Below, one piece after another: positions 57,682 through 64,000 of a DNA stretch of 64,000 bases. The notes under the pieces were generated by a model. It made no database searches. It worked only from the letters and a program-made list of their open reading frames with translations, and had not been told where the DNA came from. Within the stretch, counting starts at the first letter, position 1; each line of letters opens with the position of its first letter. The stretch lies in assembly GCF_002206625.1 (NCBI RefSeq), contig NZ_NGUP01000001.1, forward strand, positions 372,001 to 436,000, in the 5' to 3' direction. This stretch comes from Polynucleobacter campilacus (lineage in GTDB: Bacteria > Pseudomonadota > Gammaproteobacteria > Burkholderiales > Burkholderiaceae). The position numbers and the translations under genes are program-made.

Positions 57682-59949
57682 TTAAAGCGTGATATCACGC
57701 TCTTGCCTTACGCAATCAACATAGTATTGACTACGACCATCTAGGTCAGCCTTCACTAGACCATGAATATCAGTCTCAAAGCCAGGGAACTTTTCATTAA
57801 AGTCTCTTGCGAAGTACAGATAATCCACAATGCGTTTGTTAAAGCGCTCACCTGGAATCAAGAGTGGAATACCTGGTGGGTATGGCGTTACCAACATGGC
57901 TGTTACGCGCCCCTCTAACTGATCGAGTGGGACACGATCGACTTCTTTATGCGCCATCTTGGCCCAAGCTTCCGAAGGCATCATGGCTGGAACCATATCA
58001 GAGGTATACATCTCTGTAGTCATGCGGGCCACATTACGGCCCTTGTAGAACTCATGAATCTGCTGACAAATATCTTTTAGGCCAACACGCTCATAACGTG
58101 GGTGCTTGGCAACAAACTCAGGCAGCACCTTCCATAAAGGAGCGTTCTTATCAAAGTGATCCTTAAACTGTTGCAGCTCTGTCACTAGTGTGTTCCAACG
58201 ACCCTTAGTAATGCCGATGGTAAACATAATGAAGAAGGAATACAGGCCACACTTCTCAACGATCACCCCATGTTCTGCAAGATACTTCGTGACAATACTT
58301 GCTGGGATGCCCATGGAACCAAAGTTACCCTCGATATCTAATCCAGGAGTAACTACTGTTGCCTTGATTGGGTCCAGCATATTAAAGTCTTTAGCCAATT
58401 TACCAAAGTCATGCCAGCCTGCATTAGGTGCCAACACCCAATCAGAGCGCTCGCCAATACCTTCTTCTGCTAAGTGATCTGGTCCCCAGACCTTAAACCA
58501 CCAATCGGCGCCAAACTTATCATCCACCTCGCGCATAGCGCGACGGAAGTCCATTGCTTCAGCAATCGACTCCTCTACCAGAGTAGTACCGCCGGGTGAC
58601 TCCATCATGGCAGCAGAAACGTCGCAAGAGGCAATAATGGCGTACTGCGGGCTCGTAGAGGTATGCATCAGATAAGCCTCATTGAAGCAGTCTCGATCAA
58701 GCTTGGTCTCTTGCGCATCCTGAACCAGTACTTGCGAAGCTTGCGACAAACCAGCCAAGAGCTTATGAGTAGATTGGGTTGCAAACATCAAACTCTTCTT
58801 GGTGCGCTTGCGATCAGAACCAATCGCATGCATATCTTTATAGAAAGGATGGAAAGCGGCATGGGGCAACCAAGCTTCGTCAAAATGTAAAGAGTCAACC
58901 TTGCCATCAAGCATCTCTTTGATCATTTCAACGTTATAAATGATGCCATCGTAAGTACTTTGAGTCAGTGTCATGACGCGTGGCACCACGTTTTTATTCT
59001 TAATGAATGGATTGGCATCAATTTTCTTCTTGATGTTGGCCCACTCAAATTCTTCTTTAGGAATCGGTCCAATAATGCCGAGGTGATTACGGGTTGGCAT
59101 CAAGAAAATCGGAATCGCGCCCATCATAGTAATCGAGTGAATCACCGATTTATGGCAATTGCGATCGACTAACACTACATCGCCAGGAGCAACGGTAGAA
59201 TGCCAAACAATTTTATTGGATGTAGAGGTGCCATTGGTGACGAAGAACAAATGGTCCGCATTAAAGATGCGCGCAGCATTACGCTCGCTCTGAAGCACCG
59301 GGCCAGTATGGTCTAGTAGTTGGCCCAACTCTTCTACAGCATTACAAACGTCGGCACGCAGCATGTTCTCACCAAAGAATTGATGAAACATACGGCCCAC
59401 TGGACTCTTCAAGAAAGCAACGCCGCCTGAATGCCCTGGGCAATGCCAAGAATACGAACCTTCAGAAGCGTAATTGGTTAGCGCCCGGAAGAATGGTGGC
59501 GCTAATGAATCAAGATAGACCTTTGCTTCACGAATAATATGACGTGCTACAAACTCTGGGGTGTCTTCATTCATATGAATGAAGCCATGCAATTCACGCA
59601 AGATGTCATTAGGCATATGACGTGAAGTACGAGTTTCGCCGTACAAGAAGATTGGAATATCTTCATTGCGCTTACGCACTTCTGTAATGAAGGCGCGCAG
59701 GTTATTTAGGGCAGGAAGATCATGATCTTCAGAATCCGAGTCAAACTCTTCATCATCAATCGAAACGATAAAGCTAGATGCACGGGAGGCTTGTTGTGCA
59801 AAAGAGGTGAGGTCGCCATAACTAGTTAAGCCAATGACCTCCATGCCCTCCTGCTCAATAGCTTCAGCGAGATCGCGAATACCTGAACCCGAAATATTTT
59901 CGGAGCGAAAGTCCTCATCAATGATGATGATTGGGAAACGAAATTTCAT
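57682..59949 (-). CDS. Arginine/lysine/ornithine decarboxylase (AdiA-like, fold type I)
   Basis: The 755-residue PLP enzyme has an N-terminal receiver-like wing domain (1-130) and a core with WHCPGHSGGVAF and FVTNGTSTSNKIVWH. The PLP lysine lies in ATQSTHKLLAGLSQ and the cofactor Asp in LHFDEAW. Length is close to E. coli AdiA (756). Basic amino-acid decarboxylases give agmatine, cadaverine or putrescine; which one applies here cannot be told. With argH upstream, arginine is plausible. AAAGGG precedes the ATG. No antiporter gene follows, so a polyamine role is more likely than acid resistance. Confidence 0.9.
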   Translation of the reverse strand: MKFRFPIIIIDEDFRSENISGSGIRDLAEAIEQEGMEVIGLTSYGDLTSFAQQASRASSFIVSIDDEEFDSDSEDHDLPALNNLRAFITEVRKRNEDIPIFLYGETRTSRHMPNDILRELHGFIHMNEDTPEFVARHIIREAKVYLDSLAPPFFRALTNYASEGSYSWHCPGHSGGVAFLKSPVGRMFHQFFGENMLRADVCNAVEELGQLLDHTGPVLQSERNAARIFNADHLFFVTNGTSTSNKIVWHSTVAPGDVVLVDRNCHKSVIHSITMMGAIPIFLMPTRNHLGIIGPIPKEEFEWANIKKKIDANPFIKNKNVVPRVMTLTQSTYDGIIYNVEMIKEMLDGKVDSLHFDEAWLPHAAFHPFYKDMHAIGSDRKRTKKSLMFATQSTHKLLAGLSQASQVLVQDAQETKLDRDCFNEAYLMHTSTSPQYAIIASCDVSAAMMESPGGTTLVEESIAEAMDFRRAMREVDDKFGADWWFKVWGPDHLAEEGIGERSDWVLAPNAGWHDFGKLAKDFNMLDPIKATVVTPGLDIEGNFGSMGIPASIVTKYLAEHGVIVEKCGLYSFFIMFTIGITKGRWNTLVTELQQFKDHFDKNAPLWKVLPEFVAKHPRYERVGLKDICQQIHEFYKGRNVARMTTEMYTSDMVPAMMPSEAWAKMAHKEVDRVPLDQLEGRVTAMLVTPYPPGIPLLIPGERFNKRIVDYLYFARDFNEKFPGFETDIHGLVKADLDGRSQYYVDCVRQERDITL

Positions 59950-59992
59950 GGCTACCCTTTAGGTTCGCGAACTAGGATTGTAATAAAGGAAA

Positions 59993-60559
59993 TTAAGTCT
60001 TGGGCAGGGTCACGCCCCGCTGACCTTGATACTTGCCACCACGATCTTTATAAGATGTGCCGCAAATCTCATCACTCTCAAAAAAGAGAACTTGTGCGCA
60101 TCCCTCACCTGCGTAAATTTTGGCAGGCAATGGTGTAGTGTTAGAAAACTCTAGAGTGACATAGCCTTCCCATTCGGGCTCGAATGGAGTGACATTCACA
60201 ATAATGCCGCAACGAGCATAGGTGCTTTTGCCAACGCAAACAGTTAATACGCTGCGTGGAATCTTAAAATATTCAACGGTTCTTGCTAAAGCAAATGAAT
60301 TCGGTGGAATGATACAAACATCACCCTTAAAATCTACGAAAGATTGATCATCGAAATTCTTGGGGTCAACAATAGTGCTATTGATGTTCGTAAAGATCTT
60401 GAACTCATCTGCGCAACGAATATCGTAGCCATAGCTTGATGTGCCATAACTCACGATTTTGTTTCCAGCAGCGTCTTGGCGAACTTGTCCTGGCTCGAAC
60501 GGGCTAATCATGCCTTGCTCGCCCATGCGACGGATCCAGTGGTCAGATTTAATAGTCAT
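59993..60559 (-). CDS. dcd: dCTP deaminase
   Basis: The 188-residue trimeric enzyme forms dUTP for thymidylate synthesis. It has [71 protein letters not shown] (spread over ~110-145) with the catalytic Glu, and a C-terminal [13 protein letters not shown] lid. Length normal. It may be transcribed from the leaderless-type promoter directly upstream. Confidence 0.96.
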   Translation of the reverse strand: MTIKSDHWIRRMGEQGMISPFEPGQVRQDAAGNKIVSYGTSSYGYDIRCADEFKIFTNINSTIVDPKNFDDQSFVDFKGDVCIIPPNSFALARTVEYFKIPRSVLTVCVGKSTYARCGIIVNVTPFEPEWEGYVTLEFSNTTPLPAKIYAGEGCAQVLFFESDEICGTSYKDRGGKYQGQRGVTLPKT

Positions 60560-60565
60560 GGGCGA

Positions 60566-60571
60566 ATTGTA
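60566..60571 (-). promoter_or_regulatory. -10 element, probable leaderless dcd transcript
   Basis: On the minus strand TACAAT ends six bases (TCGCCC) before the dcd ATG, with no Shine-Dalgarno. The -35 is weak. CCCGAT-CATTT-ATCGGG at 60589-60605 lies just upstream and could be the fdhD terminator or an operator. Confidence 0.45.
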
Positions 60572-60621
60572 AAACCTTCGCAGCCCTTCCCGATCATTTA
60601 TCGGGTGCTGAGCACTAAAAA

Positions 60622-61461
60622 TTAGCTATTTTTGGTAAAAATCACTCGCTCAGGGGCGTTATAGATCTCAAAATGTTTACCAGAACAACGAGACAGGATG
60701 GTGAGGTTGGTTTTACGAGCCAGTTCTAGACCCATGAGAGTGACCCCCGAGCGGGTTAGTAGGAAAGGCACGCCCATCTGGGCTCCTTTAATCACCATCT
60801 CAGAGGTGAGCCGCCCAGTAGTGAAGAAGATTAAATCTTTGCCGGGTTTATTGGCCAGCCACATCAGACCAGAAATCGAGTCGACTGCATTATGGCGTCC
60901 CACATCTTCAATAAAGTGAAGAAGCTGCACCCCATCCTCACCTGCCCTCTCAAATACAGCACAGGCGTGAACTGAGCCAGACCTCTTATAGATCGAGTCA
61001 TGAACGCGAATGGCATCAATTAAGGCGACGATTGCCTCTTGGGATAATTGGGGTCCATCTGGTAGCCGAATTTCCGACATCTCTTCCATGAGGCCACCAA
61101 ACATCGTGCCTTGACCACAACCCGTAGTGACTACCCGCTTGCTAGTTAGCGCATCAATATCAACCGAACTGCGGCGAGTCTTAACAGCAGCAGAATCCGT
61201 CTCCCAGTCAACCTGGATGCTCTCGATATCGTTCGGAGACTCCACCAAACGCTGATTGCGTAAATAGCCCAGAACCAAGGCTTCGGGAGCGCTGCCTAGG
61301 GTCATCAAAGTGACGACCTCACGCTTATCCAGATAAATCGTTAATGAGCGCTCCCCAGGGATGTGGGTGAGCTTTTTCCTGCCCGCCTCATCTAAGACCT
61401 CGACCTCGTGGACCAAAGGCACGGAGGCGCTAGACATCTGAATATTGGGCTGAACGGCCAT
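60622..61461 (-). CDS. fdhD: Formate dehydrogenase sulfurtransferase FdhD
   Basis: The 279-residue protein transfers sulfur from IscS to the molybdenum cofactor of formate dehydrogenase. The family parts are [46 protein letters not shown], the VHACAVF segment, [16 protein letters not shown] and [25 protein letters not shown]. In the catalytic loop the sequence is CGQG; E. coli FdhD has a C-x-x-C there, so only the first Cys is kept. No formate dehydrogenase gene is nearby, so its client is elsewhere on the chromosome. Confidence 0.92.
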   Translation of the reverse strand: MAVQPNIQMSSASVPLVHEVEVLDEAGRKKLTHIPGERSLTIYLDKREVVTLMTLGSAPEALVLGYLRNQRLVESPNDIESIQVDWETDSAAVKTRRSSVDIDALTSKRVVTTGCGQGTMFGGLMEEMSEIRLPDGPQLSQEAIVALIDAIRVHDSIYKRSGSVHACAVFERAGEDGVQLLHFIEDVGRHNAVDSISGLMWLANKPGKDLIFFTTGRLTSEMVIKGAQMGVPFLLTRSGVTLMGLELARKTNLTILSRCSGKHFEIYNAPERVIFTKNS

Positions 61462-61614
61462 GAAACGCTTTCTGAATCGAGTAGAAATTGGAGTTTAGCG
61501 AGATTTACGGGAACTTCGCGGTGTTAACTTTAACCGCAGACTAAAATCACTGCACAAGCTCGGCATAATTGAGCATTACCCCTAATTTAACCTTCTTATT
61601 TAAGTCCGCATTAC

Positions 61615-63285
61615 ATGAGCAGCTCCCAGCGTCGTCTTCTTGTTACCTCCGCCTTGCCGTATGCCAATGGTCAGATCCATATTGGCCATTTGGTTGAATA
61701 TGTGCAAACTGATATTTGGGTGCGCTTTCAACGGATGCGTGGCCATGAAGTGCATTATGTTGGCGCTGATGATACCCATGGCACCCCCATCATGCTGCGC
61801 GCAGAAAAAGAAGGGATCACTCCAAAGGAGTTAATCGCCAATGTTTGGAAAGAGCATAAGCGCGACTTTGATAACTTCCTCATTTCATTTGATAACTACT
61901 ACACCACAGATAGCCCAGAGAATGAAAAGCTCTCGCAAAGCATCTATCTGAAATTACGTGATGCTGGCCTGATTGAAAAGCGTGCGATTGAACAAGCTTA
62001 TGACCCGGTCAAAGAAATGTTCTTGCCCGATCGTTTCATCAAAGGCGAGTGCCCAAAGTGCGCTGCCAAAGATCAATATGGTGATAACTGTGAAAAATGT
62101 GGTGCCACCTATTCACCTACTGATCTGAAAAATCCTTTCTCAGTAGTCAGCGGTGCAACACCAATCAAGAAGATTTCTGATCATTACTTCTTTAAGTTAT
62201 CTGACCCACGTTGCGAAGCATTTTTACGCGACTGGACTCAAGTAAAGACACCTCTTCAACCTGAGGCCCGCAACAAGATGAAGGAGTGGGTTGGCCAGCC
62301 AGGCGAAAGCAAGCTGGGTGACTGGGATATCTCCCGTGATGCTCCTTATTTCGGCTTTGAGATTCCTGATGCCCCGGGCAAATACTTCTACGTCTGGCTT
62401 GATGCCCCTATTGGCTACTACGCTAGCTTTCTCAATTACTGTCAGGCCAAAGGTCTGAACTTTGATGAGTGGGTCAAACCAGATACAACCACTGAGCAAT
62501 ATCATTTCATTGGTAAAGATATTTTGTATTTCCATACCCTCTTTTGGCCAGCTACGTTGCAGTTCGCAGGCTATCGCACACCAACCAATGTATTTGCTCA
62601 TGGTTTCTTAACCGTTGATGGCGAGAAGATGAGTAAGTCACGCGGCACCTTAATTTCTGCCAACAGCGTCATTGAGTGCGGCTTTAATCCGGAATGGTTC
62701 CGCTATTACTTTGCTACGAAGCTCAATGACAGCATGGAAGATTTAGATTTAAATCTACAAGACTTTGTAGCGCGCGTGAATAGTGATTTATTGGGTAAGT
62801 ACATCAATATTGCGAGTCGCAGCGCAGGATTCTTAGTCAAGCGTTTTGGTGGCGTGGTGTCTGATGAAGCTATGAACAATCCCCTGCTCAAAGAAATTGC
62901 CGCCTCAAGTGAAAAAATTGCAGCGTTATACGAAGCACGCGAATATGCAAAAGCCTTACGTACTATCATGGATCTTGCTGACAAGGTCAATGCTTTCGTA
63001 GATGAGAACAAGCCTTGGGAAATTGCCAAAGATCTGGCTCGAGAGGCAGACTTGCAGCAAATTTGTAGCGTTACCTTGGAAGCTTTCCGCATGCTCAGTC
63101 TTTATCTCAAGCCGGTTATTCCACAAGTTGCTATAGGCGTAGAAACGTTTCTCTCCCTCCCTCCGCAATCTTGGAGTGATATCAATACCCCGCTTTCTAG
63201 CAAGAATCCGATCAAGGCCTATCAGCATCTGATGACCCGGGTGGAGGCTCCTCAAATTGAGGCTTTGCTAGCAGCAAACTTGTAA
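61615..63285 (+). CDS. metG: Methionyl-tRNA synthetase (short form)
   Basis: The 556-residue class I synthetase has [20 protein letters not shown] (HIGH), a knuckle with CPKC and CEKCG zinc-binding pairs, and [10 protein letters not shown] (KMSKS). It ends at residue 556, after the anticodon-binding helices. The C-terminal tRNA-binding (EMAP/Trbp111-like) domain that dimerises E. coli MetG (677 aa) is missing, so this should be a monomer. There is no strong Shine-Dalgarno. It is followed by DUF3460 and scpA, a typical Burkholderiales order. Confidence 0.95.
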   Translation: MSSSQRRLLVTSALPYANGQIHIGHLVEYVQTDIWVRFQRMRGHEVHYVGADDTHGTPIMLRAEKEGITPKELIANVWKEHKRDFDNFLISFDNYYTTDSPENEKLSQSIYLKLRDAGLIEKRAIEQAYDPVKEMFLPDRFIKGECPKCAAKDQYGDNCEKCGATYSPTDLKNPFSVVSGATPIKKISDHYFFKLSDPRCEAFLRDWTQVKTPLQPEARNKMKEWVGQPGESKLGDWDISRDAPYFGFEIPDAPGKYFYVWLDAPIGYYASFLNYCQAKGLNFDEWVKPDTTTEQYHFIGKDILYFHTLFWPATLQFAGYRTPTNVFAHGFLTVDGEKMSKSRGTLISANSVIECGFNPEWFRYYFATKLNDSMEDLDLNLQDFVARVNSDLLGKYINIASRSAGFLVKRFGGVVSDEAMNNPLLKEIAASSEKIAALYEAREYAKALRTIMDLADKVNAFVDENKPWEIAKDLAREADLQQICSVTLEAFRMLSLYLKPVIPQVAIGVETFLSLPPQSWSDINTPLSSKNPIKAYQHLMTRVEAPQIEALLAANL

Positions 63286-63305
63286 AAATAGCCCTAAAAA
63301 GCACC

Positions 63306-63311
63306 TATAAT
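63306..63311 (+). promoter_or_regulatory. -10 element upstream of the DUF3460-scpA genes
   Basis: TATAAT follows TTGTAA after a long, 20-base spacer. It lies about 80 bases upstream of the DUF3460 start. The -35 spacing is poor, so this is tentative. Confidence 0.35.
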
Positions 63312-63389
63312 GGTGGTCGTAGTCCATAGATGACTTTTGGCATTAATCTCTATAAGTTATTGAATTTATTGAGTATTTTAGGAAATACC

Positions 63390-63578
63390 ATGGCAAGATA
63401 TCAGTCTGAATTTACCCAGTTCTTAAATGAGCTCAAATCTGAGAAGCCCAATCTCGAGGCAGACCAACAAGCTGGTCGCGCGCTGTTGTGGGACAAAGAA
63501 CCCCTTACCGTTGAAGATCAGCGCCGCGCAAAAGCGGCCAAGTTAAAACAACGCGCTTACGTTTACTCGAATGACTGA
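63390..63578 (+). CDS. DUF3460 family protein
   Basis: The 62-residue protein (ARYQSEFTQFLNELKSEKPN, then GRALLWDKEP, DQRRAKAAKL, YVYSND) is the whole DUF3460 domain, a small protein confined largely to betaproteobacteria and found beside scpA or metG. Function unknown. The ATG at 63390 is chosen with AGGA seven bases upstream; the longer frame from 63330 adds hydrophobic residues not seen in the family. Its stop overlaps the scpA start by eight bases. Confidence 0.85.
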   Translation: MARYQSEFTQFLNELKSEKPNLEADQQAGRALLWDKEPLTVEDQRRAKAAKLKQRAYVYSND

Positions 63579-64000
63579 GCCAAGCACTCAGCCAATCTCT
63601 GATTTACTAGATAGCACCCCATCAGTCACTGACGGGATGTCGGAAGCATTCGCCAAACTGTATGGTGAGCCACTCTTTAAGCTCCCTACTGATCTCTATA
63701 TCCCACCAGATGCGCTGGAAATTTTTCTAGAAGCATTTGAAGGTCCGCTAGATCTTTTGCTTTATCTCATTCGTAAGCAGAATTTCAATGTACTAGATAT
63801 TCCAATGGCGCAGGTTACTCAGCAATATCTGAGCTATATCGATCAAATTCGTCATACTAATCTTGAGCTTGCTGCCGAATATTTATTGATGGCAGCGATG
63901 TTGATCGAAATTAAATCGCGCATGCTATTGCCAATGAAGAAGGCAGATAGCGAAGAAGAGGTAGATGATCCACGCGCAGAATTGGTTCGTCGCCTCTTGG
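63571..64000 (+). CDS. scpA: Segregation and condensation protein A, ScpA (3' end missing)
   Basis: This is an open frame from ATG 63571 to the window end (143 codons seen). After a polar N-terminal stretch it shows the kleisin signature FLEAFEGPLDLLLYLIRKQN and FNVLDIPMAQVTQQYL. The segment LELAAEYLLMAAMLIEIKSRMLLP follows. ScpA bridges SMC heads and recruits ScpB in chromosome condensation. The start overlaps the DUF3460 stop, so coupling is likely. Confidence 0.93.
   Translation, partial: MTEPSTQPISDLLDSTPSVTDGMSEAFAKLYGEPLFKLPTDLYIPPDALEIFLEAFEGPLDLLLYLIRKQNFNVLDIPMAQVTQQYLSYIDQIRHTNLELAAEYLLMAAMLIEIKSRMLLPMKKADSEEEVDDPRAELVRRLL

Noticed and set aside
57421..57744. 107-codon plus-strand frame (TTG start) ending in the decarboxylase gene
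   Set aside because: No ribosome site, no recognisable protein pattern, and its 3' part is antisense to a clear coding sequence and terminator.

Overview
The window reads as a chromosomal segment of a streamlined freshwater betaproteobacterium, most likely Polynucleobacter (Burkholderiales, Burkholderiaceae). This is inferred from gene content and order: metG-DUF3460-scpA, paired cyanophycin synthetases with a DUF1854/ABC pair, a membrane H+-pyrophosphatase beside soluble ppa, and a tctCBA transporter. Gene density is high, most genes are housekeeping, and there is no prophage, insertion sequence or CRISPR array.

Layout. 1-6.5 kb: the end of yaeQ, a lone PIN-domain protein, a luciferase-like oxidoreductase, small conserved genes (DUF1653, slyX, a membrane protein), an AsmA-family protein, a histone-H1-like tail fused to a YbjN-like domain, a lipoprotein, a winged-helix protein and tRNA-Ser(CGA). 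6.5-12 kb: serS, lolA, ftsK, trxB. 11.8-12.9 kb: a small accessory island (vapBC plus a gene remnant) bracketed by two near-identical terminators in inverted orientation. 12.9-21.4 kb: hppA, ppa, nadE, a PII gene, a RodZ-like protein, an orphan response regulator and ilvD.

21.4-26.8 kb: a six-gene minus-strand cluster that looks like copper handling. It is headed by a DUF2946 gene with a CPDC motif and a proline-rich C-terminus, like the copper-responsive upstream ORF CruR of Bordetella. It continues with a TonB-dependent receptor, a Cys/His-rich Asp-box propeller protein, a TlpA-like thioredoxin, a DUF2244 protein and a PCuAC copper chaperone. This is the most interesting region.

26.9-39.5 kb: tctCBA (tricarboxylate uptake), then a cyanophycin locus with the ABC transporter and DUF1854 gene divergent from cphA' and cphA, then fbp and an orphan VapB antitoxin gene. 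39.5-49.7 kb: pepN, a GDT1-type Mn/Ca exporter, a permease-ald operon, tcdA, pdxH, msrA, an aldehyde dehydrogenase and a LeuE-like exporter. 49.7-64 kb: rhlE (with a hairpin over its Shine-Dalgarno), ubiC, hemC-hemD, argH, TRAP dctQM without a dctP, an Arg/Lys/Orn decarboxylase, dcd, fdhD, metG, a DUF3460 gene and the start of scpA.

Several genes (trxB, pdxH, argH, dcd, possibly the DUF1653 gene) have a -10-like hexamer exactly six bases before the ATG and no Shine-Dalgarno, which suggests leaderless transcripts. Many starts were moved inward from the longest possible ORF. Functions rest on motif recognition without database searches.
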